Assembly (NCBI GenBank): GCA_003550325.1
Contig: QKWP01000762.1
Span: forward strand, 152,607-216,606
Length of the DNA: 64,000 bases
Source: Gigaspora rosea
Taxonomy: Eukaryota > Glomeromycota > Glomeromycetes > Diversisporales > Gigasporaceae
Direction of reading: 5' to 3'
How positions within the stretch are numbered: position 1 is the stretch's first letter; the number at the start of each line of letters is the position of its first letter. The position numbers and the translations under genes are program-made. Under the pieces are notes generated by a model, which searched no databases, was not told the DNA's origin, and was given only the letters and a program-made list of their open reading frames with translations. This document shows positions 44,113 to 56,240 of the stretch, piece after piece.

Positions 44113-45151
44113 ATTATACAACTTGGTGTGGTGACTTAGGGAAGTTGTTAAGTTGTCACCCCCAAGCGACAGGTCTAGAGTTCAAATCCCACTGGAGACG
44201 GTTTAGAAAAATAGGCCTGTGTACCAGTAACATTTATTCAACGATTAGTTGGGTACATTACCTGTAGTCCTTGGTTACCATTTCAAATGGGAGCTTTCGG
44301 GCGAAGTTGTATTTCGTGACACAGACAAATCCAAGGAACTAGAATATTTGAAACCCGTTTGGCAAGACCCGAGTAAGAAGGTAGTGAAGATCTTTGACGA
44401 TACTGCGGATCCGGAATTTGAGACTGAAGAACTGGACGAACACCCCAGGGCAAGTGGGGCACCAACCTGGCCGCCGGAGACGTACCGGAGGAAAAGGTCC
44501 TATGCTGTAGAATTAGGAACCAAGGGAAGTTAACCAAAAAAGGCACCTAAAGCCAAGGTACAACGACCTATCCGGGCTAACTGGTTTGGTAGTTTGGGAG
44601 GGATTGGTTATAGGACTGGAGATGTAGGTATCGGTATCGGAATGAACCTTGCAAGGGCAAGGATACTGTGCAGTTCAATGGTTAGCCCTGACTGCTAGTG
44701 GTAGCCTCGGCCATTGCGAAGGTATTCAATGCCTAATCTAGAAATGTGTGGAACATAGAAAGATTAGGGGGTATGTACTACACCCTCCCTAGGACAATCC
44801 AGTAGTATGAGAACCCTACTGGATTATCTATAGAATTAGGGTACAAGTAGTATAGCAGATGTCAACCTGGGTGGTCTTCAATTGAAGCAGCACAAGGTTA
44901 TGTGTTGGCGTGATTGTGGGGGTGATACAGGACGGGGAACACCAGAGAGTTTAAATGGGTAACCTCCTAGTTAGGTTACAGGTACAGCATATAGTGTAGA
45001 ACCTTCGGGTGGACTACTTAAATTAGGCAACCAAAAGTTGCTCGTGTGGCTACATGTACTCTCGTTATATTATCCAAAAAATCTAATAAAAATCCGCCTT
45101 CATGCGACATTGCGAAGGTATAAAAAAAAAAAAAAAAAATCATACAACTTG
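44113..45151 (+). mobile_element. ~1-kb retroposon: tRNA-like head, A18 tail, 13-bp TSDs
   Basis: The body (44126-45138) is clearly richer in G+C than its surroundings. It starts with a tRNA-like head: TGGTGACTTAGG as a possible A box and GAGTTCAAATCCC (about 44178-44190) matching the pol III B box. It ends in A18 (45122-45139). The sequences ATTATACAACTTG (44113-44125) and ATCATACAACTTG (45139-45151) flank it as a target duplication with one mismatch. Together these are hallmarks of LINE-mobilised retroposons. At ~1 kb it is long for a SINE. A 94-codon ORF on plus (44249-44533) overlaps one on minus; neither has a recognised domain. No reverse transcriptase is encoded. Inserted in the BTB-TLDc cluster. 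Confidence 0.85.
44178..44190 (+). promoter_or_regulatory. Putative RNA polymerase III B box
   Basis: GAGTTCAAATCCC is close to the consensus GGTTCGAnTCC and stands ~50 bp after the start of the retroposon, as in tRNA-derived SINEs. The companion A box is weaker, so polymerase III promotion is inferred. Confidence 0.55.
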
Positions 45152-45769
45152 TTATTAGACAAGTTTTCTGCAAGATAATCATATAAAGCAACATTTATAT
45201 TAGGTAGGTGCAATATTACTGATACTATTAATTAACCTAAAAATCTTTGAAAACAAGTCTTATTTACTTATTTATTAAGTAGATTATAACAAAAAAAGTA
45301 TTTAGTATATATATAGTAATTAAATTCTAGAATGAACCCTTCTTGTGAGTTAATATAGGACTCTGAGCAATATATAAATTTAGCTAACAATTTTAAAAAA
45401 TCTTAATATATTACTAAAAATTGAAAAATCTGCAGAAAAATAGTCAAAAATAAGTATTAATATTACTAAATATAGAAAAAATCTGCAAAAATATCGAAAA
45501 AGCAAAGCAAAAAATTTGTCACCTATATATGTATAGCATGGGTCCTGTTAATATTCATTTTAATGTAAAAAAAGAAAGATTAGCAAAAAACATTCTATCA
45601 AAAAAAAACTTATTTATATAAGTTGTAAAACATTGTTATAAAACAAGAATAATATTCTTGTTTCTGCTACAGGTAAATAAACCAGTAAATCTCATCAGTT
45701 GGGAGCCTGAAGTGACCCAGCTGATTGGAAATTTATCTCTTATTCCCTCTGCAATAGAAAATAAATAGT

Positions 45770-46860
45770 AAATATCCAACATAACAATTTGCAAATAGAA
45801 AAAATAAAAATATAAAACATTTTATCAAATGGAAATTGCAAAAAACTTGACTTTACTTTTAGATATTGAAAATTTTTTATGAAAATTTTATAACCTTAAA
45901 GACCATTTTACAAAATTGGTTATTTTTTATCTGTTATTTTCAAATTTTTGGTAATGATATTGCAAAGTATATATTACAATATTTGTTAATTCTTAAAAAA
46001 AATCTTTAGAAAGACTTGGATTTATAAAATTGAAATTGGGTCCTAAAAAATGGTCCCCAAAATCGATTGTTTACAAAAGTTTATTGGTCAAATGATGTTC
46101 AGATAATTGACAAATAACTGATCATTATAATAAACCTATTAGATAAGTGCAAACTCATTAGATCTTAGAGATAAGGTAGTTTAACTTGTAAAATTATATA
46201 AAAATCGGAGTCTTGAAAAAAGGTCCAATTCTGTAAATCTGCCAATATGTCAAGCAAATTTATATATCCAAATCATCAAATTTTATCAACAATTTTGCCC
46301 CTTCAAATTATTTTTGCTTCAGTTTTACCAAACAGATCATTAATGATGAGCATGCTGCAGAAATTGTATTATAAATTGATAAAAAGACTACTTTTATAAC
46401 ACGACTGATAACCTTTATAAATTTAAATTACTTCAGGGATGGCTTTACTTATGAAACATTTTGGAATTTATGTAATTTACAAGCAAATACAGTTACTGCT
46501 ATGAATATTAAAGATCTTAATAATACTGAAAAAATCATATATAATCAATAGTTTTGTTAATTGTTATCTAGTTTTCAAAAGAGCTTTATTTTTCTTATTG
46601 AAAAATGGAGACATTCAAAATTCTATTTTAAAGTTGTATAAAACAATAGCAAAATTCACTTTATATTAAGCTAATTATGGTAGTAGTAAAATTTATATGT
46701 TTTGTGATAGTGATAAACAATATGTTAATAATCAAAGTAATGTGTGTTTTTTTAACCACTAGGATTATAAAAAACAAGTTTGTGACAATGGATATTTTTT
46801 GGTAAATGAATATGATACTTTTCAAATAAGAAATCTAAATAATACCAATTTATTATAATA
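45770..46860 (+). pseudogene. BTB-BACK-TLDc relic, copy B (BACK end and TLDc)
   Basis: Homologous to copy C by direct alignment: YNLKDHFTKLV pairs with YNLKGYFTKLV, and the EHAAEIVL..IDKK segment with EHAAKIAS..INKK. The TLDc part reads NLCNLQANTVTAMNIKDLNN, then, in another frame, SKIYMFCDSDKQYVNNQS and VCDNGYFLVNEYDTFQI, which is the typical C-terminal end of TLDc. At least two frame changes and several stops break it (a TAG precedes DYKKQVCDNG). TLDc proteins act in oxidative-stress resistance and V-ATPase regulation; the relic is not functional. Its end directly abuts copy C, which suggests unequal recombination. Confidence 0.7.
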
Positions 46861-46864
46861 AAAA

Positions 46865-47890
46865 TATTTATAAAACTTATACCCAGAATAACAGATTTAA
46901 AAAGCTACAAAAATGGTGTGATAATATTGCAATAAAATATCAAAATCTCATTTTCGATTTTGAAGACTTCGAAGACTTCACTTCTCTTAAAGAGCATGTA
47001 TTAATTTCACTTATCAAATATAACAAATTGCCAATAGAAGAAATAAAAATATTGAATCACCTCATCAAATGAGGGATTGCACAAAACTCAACTTTACCTT
47101 CAGATTGAAAACTGGACTTATGAAAATTTATAACCTTAAAGGCTACTTTACAAAATTGGTTACCTTTTTTTGTTACTTTCAAATTTCTGGTGATGATGAT
47201 GCAAAGTATATATTACTGTATTCATTAATCCTAAAAAAAGTTTTTGAAAAGACTTAGCAAAAAAATTTATATATCCTAATCATCAAATTTCATCAACAAT
47301 TCTACCTCCTTGATTATTTCTGTCCTAGCTTTACCAAACAGATCAACTGGACCATTTTCAACTATCATCAATAAAGAACATGCTGCAAAAATTGCATCAT
47401 GAATTAATAAAAAAGGCTAATTTATATAACACAACAGATAACTCTTGCGAATTTAAATTACTTTTTCATCAAAGCAGAGATGCTGGAATTTATGTAATTT
47501 GCAAACATATACAGTTATCATTGTGAACATTAAAAGTCTTAATAATAGAATTGTGAGAATCCTTGGTAGATAGAATCCAGTTGCACAGAATAGTTCTGTT
47601 AATACTTAGGCAAAACCAACTGGATTCTGTATTTTACATTATCCCTCTCACCTCCAGAAGGAGGGTGGTTCATATAATAACTTTTTTCAAAAAAATTTTT
47701 TTGAATTGTTTTATGCTGTATAAGAATTTTCTAAAATTTCCTGTAGACTATGTTATTTATCTAAATTTTTTTTATTATAAGAAGGGTAATATAAAGCACA
47801 GATCCAGTTGGTTTCACCTTATTCTAGTTGTCAAAAAAGCTTTATTTTCTTATTAAAAAATGAAGTTATTCAAACCACCTATCTAAAGGA
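46865..47890 (+). pseudogene. BTB-BACK-TLDc relic, copy C
   Basis: The best preserved of the three copies. A long open stretch reads YKTYTQNNRFKKLQKWCDNI, IFDFEDFEDFTSLKEHVLIS and LPIEEIKILNHLIK, a good BACK-domain fit. It is followed after frame changes by YFQISGDDDAKYILL, then GPFSTIINKEHAAKIAS, the entry to TLDc. The TLDc part is interrupted at about 47557: the sequence GCTTTATTTTCTTATTAAAAAATG that should follow is found only after ~47820, so ~260 bp is inserted. No BTB domain lies between copy B and copy C. Same family comments as for copy B. Confidence 0.7.
47557..47820. mobile_element. Insertion splitting the copy C TLDc region
   Basis: Comparison of copies B and C shows ~260 bp present only in C. 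It includes ATCCAGTTG at both ends in direct order (about 47575 and 47802), an inverted CCAACTGGATT (about 47617), and CTCCAGAAGGAG. The element class is not evident. Confidence 0.5.
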
Positions 47891-47943
47891 TATATCTGAC
47901 TAGAATTACGATTCAATACATGCATAAATAGAGATTGATATTC

Positions 47944-48690
47944 ACTATATAAATTAAAACTATATATGGTATCATAGAAAATTCTAATATAACAAATTTT
48001 TAAATAATTGTTTTCTGATTAAATATAATTAAATAATCGATATTTTATATATATGGGATCTTTGCTAAGAAAATCACCCTTTGATATTTCCGATCAGGCT
48101 GATTCGAATAAACTTAAACAAGCATACAGGTTTTAATTTGTATTCAAATCATCTTTTGACTTTATTGTTTTGAAAGATTATTTGATGCACCATTGCAGCA
48201 ATAAAGGCAATATTAATATAAAAACTGGTATATTGTTCTAAATTTGTCTGAAATTACTCGATCAGTAAATATTGAAGAGTGATTTTCCTAGCAAAGATCC
48301 CATATAAAATTGGATCACATTTTTTTAGATGCACAGGTTGCATTTTTTTTTCTCAAAAATTTTAATACAAATAGATTCATGTTTTTTATAACTATAAAGT
48401 TATAGAATGTTTTTTTACATTACATATAGTAGATTTTTTTTTATCTAAGATATTTTATTTATATTTTTATTTGGGCGACCAGACAAATTTTAAATTAAAT
48501 GGTAAGTTCGATTGGTCAACCCACAAATTTCACTCTGTAATTCGGTTCATAGGTGCTTATTGTTAATTTTTCTAAAATTTCACTTTGGTTTTTTGTACTG
48601 TTAAAGCTGTACATCTAATTAATTAAAAAACATGGGCATTTATAAGTCAAATAAGCATCGATTTCAATTAACAATACACAATTTAAAAAA
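47944..48690 (+). mobile_element. Truncated copy of the 4115-4985 element family
   Basis: Begins CACTATATAAATTAAAACTATATATGG (4127: CACTATGTAAATCAAAATTATGTATGG). Continues with TTTTTTTAGATGCACaGGTTGCA (4277), TGTTAAAGCTGTACATCTAAT (4567) and ACATGGGCATTTATAAGTCAAATAAGC (4600). It stops short of the right inverted repeat, and a MITE (48055-48301) splits it. Overall similarity is moderate, so the copies are old. Confidence 0.7.
48055..48301. mobile_element. 247-bp MITE nested in the older element copy
   Basis: GGGATCTTTGCTAAGAAAATCAC and its inverse GTGATTTTCCTAGCAAAGATCCC bound 247 bp. Comparison with 4226-4270 shows flanking TATATA/TATAAA continuous without it, so this is a clean insertion. 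Likely target is a TA-rich site. No coding frame. Confidence 0.75.
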
Positions 48691-48699
48691 CAGCAAAAA

Positions 48700-50700
48700 A
48701 TCTAAATAAAATAAATGAAGAGGCATCTATTAGCAAAAAGATATCTACCAATGAAGGAGTATTAACTAATGAAGAAGCATTCATAAACAAAAAGGCTTCC
48801 ACCAATGAAGGTGCATCTATCAATGAAAAGGAATCTACTAATGAAGAGGTAACTAGTAGTAAAAGAGTATCTAAAAAATAAAATTGATTTCAACTATAGA
48901 ACAATTACCAAATAAGAAATTATCACTAGCAAGCAATCTTATTTCATTAATGTGTTACCCAAAAAAGTTCAAATATGGGAAAGAAATTTTCACTGTGCTT
49001 GCAACAAAAAGCATATAAATATCTTAATCAAAGTCTTTATAAATATAATTTGGACTATAAATCATTACAAGACTTGAGTTCTAAATTAGAAAAAAAATAA
49101 TAAACTTTATCAAAAAAACCAAGATCTAATTAAGTAAAGACAATCTTTTGGAGCAAAAGCTTATTATGTTTAGGTTCAGAAATCAAAGCATATTGCTGAA
49201 ATTCGCTTATTAGTTCGATGTTCAAAAGTAATTATTGAGAAAAGGTTAAACCTATTTTTAATCCTACTTAAAACTTCCCTTCAAATACAATTTATCTCAC
49301 TACAAGTATTTTACAAGTAGGCTATCTATTATTATGCTCTACTGCTAAGTGCATACAATTAGTATATGAGTTTTTTGAAAACTACCCCAAAATTGGCTGT
49401 TGATAACTATTTTGCGAACATGGCATTGTAATGTTTCAGAACTAGAATTTACTAAACAAATTAATCAAATAAAAAATGCACTAGCATTCAGAGTAATATT
49501 TGATAAATCAACCTGTAGGCAACTAAAGAATTTGATAATTTGCTACCAATATTGGAATGAAAAAAATCAATTTTCTAGCTGTTAGTGTAATGGTCACTCA
49601 ATTGCAATATGTTACAAAATACAATGCTAATACTGTATCTGATGCTGTGATTAATTATATTAAAGAATATGATTTGGATATTAATAGGTGTACAATATGG
49701 ACAACAGACAATACTTCATATATATTTGGTGAAAAAATGGAGCTGTTGTTTTATTTAACAGGAAAATGAATGCAAATTTATTGTGAATTGGATATACACT
49801 TTATATTCTTCAAATAGTAATGATTTATTTTGAACAAGAAGCATTTGGAAAGTTTTTTAATACTATAGGGTTTCAAGAAAACTATATTTATATAATTTAT
49901 TATATTTGGCATAGAAGTTACTTGATGGTTATAATTGTAGCGACTAGGACAAGCCATTAAATTAACTTCACAAATAAGTAGAAATCTATATGATGGGTTG
50001 TTATAGTTTTATTATAAACAATACTAGTTGCCACTTCGTACACAAATTACAAATAGCAAAGTAATATATTAATCAATACAAAGATCATATCCAATTTGCT
50101 AACTGGTTTATTAGTAAAATAGAAGTCAAAATGCTCCAAAGCAATATATTGATAATTGGTGTTTGATTCAAACTTGGCTTCTTGATTCAAAGTTAAATAT
50201 CCAAATAAAATGTATGATAAACTTCACTGAACACTTTTATGAACTATCAATACAGTTTATAATTAGGCAAAAGAAAGTTCCACGTATTTACCAAAATAAT
50301 TAGCTCATTACTTTTCTTTAGGTTATAAAGCCCATAAAATACCTGATAAGATTATGAATGGCTTAAATTTTTTCAAGAAGAAACTAAAAATTATAAAATG
50401 TTTTTTGCTAATGAATTATTGGAAGCATTAGATGTTTTAAATAGCAAAGAGTTTGGAACATTCTTTGAAAATTTAGAAAAGAAATGATTAAAGCCTTAGA
50501 TTACTTTGAAAAATGGTTATCACCTTGGCTTCATTTACTATTAGTTATTTGCAATCTCAGTAGTAATAATGCTAGATCATTTGCTTCTAGCTTTTATTAT
50601 ATTGTATTAAAAGACCATGAATTAAACTACAAAATAATTTAGAATTACGATTTGCAGAAGAGCTTAGTAATGATTTGTAACCTTGGGTTTGCATGAATTG
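48700..50700 (+). pseudogene. hAT-like transposase pseudogene
   Basis: An N-terminal Glu/Lys/Ser-rich repeat (STNEGASINEKESTNEEV, 48714-48880) is followed by decayed transposase-like sequence. Fragments in order: FDKSTCRQLKNLIICYQYWN (about 49500), VSDAVINYIKEYDLDIN then CTIWTTDNTSYIFGEKMELL (49640-49750), LLDGYNCSD..DKPLN (49920), YKDHIQFANWFISKIEV (50080), and KMFFANELLEALDVLNSKEF. The FD(E/K)ST start and WxTDN(T/A) motif fit the RNase H-like fold of hAT transposases or their domesticated relatives. At least eight stops or frame changes. The last Lys-rich part may continue to about 50700. The family identity is moderately sure. Confidence 0.55.
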
Positions 50701-50753
50701 TGATTGATGATCAAAACAGATTGAGCAATTTGATCTTTCCCTTTTTTACTGAT

Positions 50754-51190
50754 CTAAATTTTTGATAAAGAATTTAAAGAATTGTGAATTGTGAACTTCA
50801 ACCAACTTTGAATAAGAGCACAAAACTGTGATTTATACTTATCTACGTATAGAGTTTTTATTTTGGTTGTTTTTTCTTTTTTTTTGCTATTATTATTAAC
50901 TGTTTTTTTTTTAGGTTCTGTTTTACTGGATTTAACAGATCTAAACAAATAAGAGCTTGTAACAATTTTAGTAAAGGCATATTCATAGCTAAGTATAGTT
51001 TTTTCATTATGTTGGTATTATTACTAATTTCTTTTATTAACGATCTTTTTTTCAGGATCTACTTTACCGAATCTTAACTGTGATTTGTAGCTATAGTTCT
51101 TGTTTGGTTTGTGTTTTCTTTTTTTATGATTACTATTTCTTTTTTCTTTAGACCCATTAAACTATATTTGAGTTATTTCTATTTTAACTA
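50754..51190 (-). pseudogene. Lys-rich coding relic, duplicated
   Basis: Two minus-strand stretches resemble each other: KKKEKTTKIKTLYVDKYKSQF (50754-50948) and KKRKHKPNKNYSYKSQL (about 51050-51170). Basic and low complexity. They lie 3' of the MULE relic on the same strand and may belong to its tail or to a second gene. No domain recognised. Confidence 0.35.
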
Positions 51191-51517
51191 GATTAACTCT
51201 AGTTTTATAAATTTGCATTGTTTTTATGTATCAATATACTAATTTAATTTTCTATGTATGACAACAGGATAAGATCAAGGATTTCAGTTCTTTATTTTTG
51301 TAGAGCATTGTGTGAACAAGTAGTTGGACATATATATAACAGATAATAAGTATTGGTCATCATTTGTTACTGGCTGTTAGCTTTTAAATCTGAACAATAT
51401 TTCAGAAAGTAAGGGCTTTTAATTTTATATATATTATTTTTTAATAGGAAAATTCAAAATTTTTTATTAATAAACAAAATTTAAAATTTATATTTTAAAA
51501 ATTCTAGATGCGTATAT

Positions 51518-52897
51518 TTATAAAGAAAGATTGTGTGCTATTCCATGAAGAAACTCTATTAATATAAAATTTTCTCGATTACTAATAATAGTATTAAATC
51601 TTTGTTCTCTTTCAATCGTTTCTTTTTTAGACGCTAGGTGTTGTGCACCATGTATAACGGCTTCTACTTGATGCTCAACTTTTTGCTGTTCTTTTTGAAA
51701 TTCCTCAATAATAATATAAACACCCACATGTGGTCGACCAACTAAATTTTCCCACCTTCGGTACCATGCCTCAACAATATTTTGTGTTCGAAGAATACCT
51801 GTTTCCATGGAGTCATGCATGGACCACATTTGTAGTGGGAAAAGTGGTGGTGAGCAGCTAGTATTACTATTATGTTGTTATAATTTTTTTTATGGACATT
51901 AGTGTCCTCGAGCCATCCTTGGCATCTGTGGATATATTCTTCTTTAATTCTTTAAATGCAGCAGGAATTTCTCTTGATGGTAAGAATGCTAAAGCAAATA
52001 ACTGACGCAGTTTAATACTAAAATTTTTGTCAAGACCATAACAAGTTGATAGTTTACTTTCTTGTATTTTTCTCTAGCTGTTTTGTTCTAAGTGAAAGAG
52101 GCAACACTTATTGTTAACATTAGAAAACTCAATTCATAATGCATTAATTGCAGCAAGTTCAAAGTCTGTAAAAATAGTTGTGGGCCTTAATAAAATATTA
52201 TTTTCTTCTGCAAATTCAATTAAATCTTGAAATAATGCTCTATATAAATCTTCAGATTTTTTTGTTATCAATGCATATACGAGTGAAAGAACTTTTGAGT
52301 TATCCCCTACTCAAATAGGAGCATGGATTGAATACAATTGATGAAAAATAGTTAGGACAGTCCTGAAGGTGCTATTTATCATCCAGTATGACGATCTAGA
52401 TAAGTATTGCACATTCGCTTTTGTAGTGAACAAGAGACTTCTATTAAAGAATCTCTTACTAAAAAATCTTCTCTACTTAATGTTGAACTAAGTGAATTGG
52501 GAATGTTAATATCATCAAGTTCCGTGGGTTATAGAGGCATGTTTACTCTTCTAACACGTTTGATTCGTACTCGCAAAGCATTTTGTGATAAAATGTAAGG
52601 ATAGATTTCCTTTGGAATATTAATGATAGTATTCTGGATTATTTGAGGCAGTTGGTCATTAGTTTCATAAGCTCTATCTCTTATAGAAGCAATACTTCTT
52701 GCAACTTCAGCACTACTGGCTTGTGGTGCATAATTATGATTATTAAATTTTTTAAAGTAATATAAATTATTTATAAATGCTTTTGTAGCACGACCTTTAC
52801 ATTCATTTGATTTTCTTTTCTCACAATACCAATAGTACACATTTTCCCGAACCCATTCCTTTACTGTCAAATAACCACAGACATTAATCTTATTCAT
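51518..52897 (-). pseudogene. MULE transposase relic with FLYWCH-type finger
   Basis: Reading on minus from 52897: MNKINVCGYLTVKEWVREN, NVYYWYCEKRKSNECKGRAT and NNHNYAPQASSAE, a FLYWCH-like zinc finger (Cys, Cys, His-x-His). Then SRSSYWMINSTFRTVLTIFH, where the usual W-x-D-G-T-F reads N-S-T-F so the first catalytic Asp is gone. Next are VLSLVYALITKKSEDLYRAL and TTIFTDFELAAINAL with the second Asp and FHLEQ. The C-terminal part (51829-51518) has GILRTQNIVEAWYRRWENLV. Several stops and frame changes occur (for example after AINAL). The family is MULE (Mutator-like) transposase. No terminal repeats of its own were found. Could in principle have mobilised 9-bp-TSD elements like 4115-4985; untested. 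Confidence 0.85.
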
Positions 52898-52989
52898 TCC
52901 TTTTTGAGAAGGTACAATTTTACAAATTTCTTCTAATAAATAAAATAATTTTATGATTTTCGATTAGTGGTGTTTTTAATAAGAAAACT

Positions 52990-53215
52990 AAAGTTCGGTA
53001 TGAAGCTAAGTCTAAAGCAGAGTGCCACCTGACTGATCAAAATATAGAATTTCAATGATTTTTGGCGAAACAAACAACAAAGAAAAGCAAAAAGCCTAAA
53101 AAATACAAAAAACATAAGACTAAAAATGTTGAGAAGGCAATTTTGCTTATATATAACTATTTAAAACCTGATCTAAGATAACTCTAATCCTAAAGTTAAT
53201 TTGATTAAATAGAAT
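52990..53215. repeat. Repeat shared with the interior of the 37-kb hAT element
   Basis: AAAATATAGAATTTCAATGAT, GAAGGCAATTTTGCTTATATAT and CTAATCCTAAAGTTAAT parallel GAATATAGAATTTAGATGAT, GAAGGCAATTTTGCATATAT and CTAACCCTAAAGTTAAT at 37420-37590. The shared segment (~190 bp) is either an internal part of that element family or an unrelated dispersed repeat. Confidence 0.6.
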
Positions 53216-53390
53216 CACTTATTATAATTCAAAGTCACTAGAAAGTCTTGAATAACATAATTATAGAACAAAATTCGGTAGTCTTGTTATTTGGAGCAGC
53301 ATCAACTAAAACAAGGCTTATGGCTTTTTTTCTATTTTGAGAAAATCACGTTTAAAATTTTGTGTAACAATAACAATGATGATCTATTAT

Positions 53391-53858
53391 TAGTATAACC
53401 CAGGGACAGTGATTTTCTGCGGTGACAAAACCGAAATTATGTGGTGACAAAATTTAAATTTTGTGATGTGATGTGAACCATATCTGCCAAATTATGAGCG
53501 ATTCTGTGGTAACTTGACCAAATTATGTGTAATTTCTGTGGCGTGATTATATGCGATTTTGTGATATAAATTTTCGGAACTTTCCGGATTTTGTCTCGAA
53601 AAAATTTTCATGACCTTGACCATAATTTGAGTTCATTCATATTCTACGTCGGGAGATACCTGATCTGTAGACTTTATCTAACTTTATTTATCGACTTGCC
53701 AAATCGACTTGCCAATAAATTGCCAAATTTTCATAAATTGGTACATTATGTGCTATTCTGCGGTGATAAACACAAATTAAGTGATATACTGTAAGCATAT
53801 TTATGTGAATTCTGTGGTATTATGTGAAACACAGAAAATCACTGTCCCTAGTATAACC
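53391..53858. mobile_element. 448-bp TIR element with TAGTATAACC flanks
   Basis: CAGGGACAGTGATTTTCTG at 53401 and CAGAAAATCACTGTCCC to 53848 are inverted ends. TAGTATAACC occurs at 53391-53400 and again at 53849-53858, a perfect direct repeat of 10 bp. The true duplication may be 8 to 10 bp because the end base is ambiguous. Inside, TTATGTGG/TTCTGTGGT-type repeats are frequent. A hAT or MULE relative. The ORF at 53591-53794 is within it and not a gene. Confidence 0.8.
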
Positions 53859-53859
53859 T

Positions 53860-55830
53860 GTTAGATCAACATTTGCTAGCCAATCACACGATATGACTCT
53901 GCAGCAAGGATCGACAACCAGATGTTCAAATTCTAATTTTAGATCATGTTTAATTGTATATAGCATTTCAAAAAGTAAGCATCAGTAAAAATTTTACTAT
54001 GTAAATCAATACTTTAAATGTCAAATTATATAGAACAATTCCTGCTTTATATGATGGTATAATTAACTCATTTTTGCATAAAATGCCATAAGCCGACCCA
54101 ACTATAATATCAGTACATAATATATAAATTCGAAATAAAATTATAATTTTAGAATGCCGCAGAATTCAAAAATCGAATTTTATTACCAATAGACGTGAAA
54201 TTTAGACTAGAATTTGATTTGGACCAATCAAATTGCTTATTTATTTGTAATTTTACAGAATCCTCAGATAGACCTTTAATACTATACGATTATTATCCCA
54301 AAATGCTTAGCATTATATTTTTACATGTTCATATTTGCTATGCTAAAGAATTAAAAAAAAATACTCAAGTACTGTACATATAGTGATAATATTTCTCTAT
54401 AAAAAAAATGTATAGCTACCAGAACATTTTAAGTATACTATACGAATTCAGTCTATACTGTACTAATCTGCGAAATACCTTGCCAAGCCTGTACTATACT
54501 AAACTGCTTATATAAAATAACTTTATTAAAATCTTTTCTTTGATATTTTAAGAGCAACAATTACTCAGGCAATTATGAAGAATAGATAATCAGTTAACAA
54601 ACTATGATCGTGATTTGTCAGTACCTAGTGCACCACAAAAGGTTAATGTAAACAATCGAAATGAACCTAATTTTTACAAAAGAAAACAGAAATTACATGA
54701 AATTTTAATTAATAAGAATTCACCTTCTATGGCCTAATTAAAAATGCTCCTCATGAAATTTTACTAATAAGAACTCTATTGTCCTAACTTTAATTTTAAC
54801 CTAACTCTAACCCAAACTACAACAGTTTATTCTCAGTAAAAATTAAGGGGGCAATTTTTGTAGGAGCACTATCTAATAATGAAATCAAATTATTGACATA
54901 AATAGAGATAATATCAAAAACCCAATATAATTTAAAAATAGATACTGATACATATATATATTTATTTGATTAATAGATGATATCTATTGTTATCCTATAT
55001 CTACTTCTTCAAAGATATTAGGTAACTGGAGTGATCTTAGACAGTGAACACTTTGTGTAACTTCAGACTTTGTTACTGTGGTATATCTAAGTATAGCGTT
55101 TTTAAGAAAACTTATTTAAGCCAATTTGCAATTACGAAAGAGGCTACAATTAAAAGTATATGAGGATACTAATAACTGTTTGATTTGTGTAGTTAATAGT
55201 TGTTTTTATTATTGAAAGAATATGAAGACTCAATGTTGAACTTGGGGTCCACATTGGCAGCTTTTATACTTTTTGAATTTCTACAAATATAACGGTCAAT
55301 ATCTTTTACATGTGTAATATATACTACAACTACGATTAATAAAATATATAGTATAACTAGTATAAATATAATATATGTAATAAATGATATAAATGTAATA
55401 TATGGAATATCTAGGATATAAGCTATAAATATGACATCTTTTAGATATGTCAGATCTACGATTTTTGCCCGTAGCAATCTCCTAGCCAATCAGATTGCTG
55501 GTCTATTAATAAGTATAGGAGTAAATGTTTGACAACTCCTATCTTGGCAACCAGAGGTCGTACAGGGACGTACTATAGCTCATTCGAACCATTTCGGCGA
55601 GCTGAGTCAAATGGTGGTAGTTTCATCAAATTCGAATTACTGGTTCAAAGTTATGCCTGTTTTTGTGATGTTTTACAGGTCAACACTATATACAGTAAAA
55701 AATTCACTAAGTAAAAAAAATTTTATATCAATATATATATTACTATTTGTAGATTAATTTAATTTTATGTAAACATTCACATTCTATTTTAAAAAAAAGT
55801 GATCACATTTAATTATTAGCATTAAAACTT
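53860..55830. other. Gene-free AT-rich stretch
   Basis: Several short ORFs (54195-54383, 55193-55489, 55529-55714) without family resemblance. AATTTTAnTAATAAGAAcTC-type sequence is duplicated at about 54698 and 54758. Nothing else supported. Confidence 0.45.
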
Positions 55831-56240
55831 CAACCTCTTTCTTACAACTTCTCCAAGCTTCTTTCAATAACCTTTTGCAGGATCAGGTACAAAATTAACT
55901 TCAACTCAATCTCTTTGAGCATTGAAAATTCTATTGTAGCATTTGTAACATGAAGAGTAGCTACATGAGATCCTCTAATATATCTTTGTAACTGATTGAT
56001 AATTCTTAAAAATAGTGTAGTTACTTGAAATTTTGATTCTATTGTTTGGTAAGAAACAATTTTGAAAATATTTATAAGCTTGAGAATATGATATATTTTT
56101 TTTAACTAGTTTCTGTACTTTGGCTTCTTAATGATCTTCTTATTTCTTCAGGCTTTTTGTTTGTTTTTCTACTTATAGTTCCTATATAAACTCTTGGTAC
56201 AAACATTATAGATATAATACGGGCCAGTAATTTCTTGTTC
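55830..56240 (-). pseudogene. Unrecognised coding relic
   Basis: On the minus strand IGTISRKTNKKPEEIRRSLR, then SYSQAYKYFQNCFLPNNRIK and EVNFVPDPAKGYWKKLGEVV can be read across three frames. Amino-acid composition looks protein-like but no family is recognised. It may be part of a repeat-encoded protein. Stops and frame changes make it non-functional. Confidence 0.3.

Noticed and set aside
44126-44200. A genuine tRNA gene at the head of the retroposon
   Set aside because: A B box is present but no cloverleaf can be folded with a proper acceptor stem and anticodon arm.
44249-44546. Overlapping ORFs on both strands (94 and 87 codons)
   Set aside because: They lie inside the retroposon, oppose each other and show no domain; treated as part of the element, not as genes.
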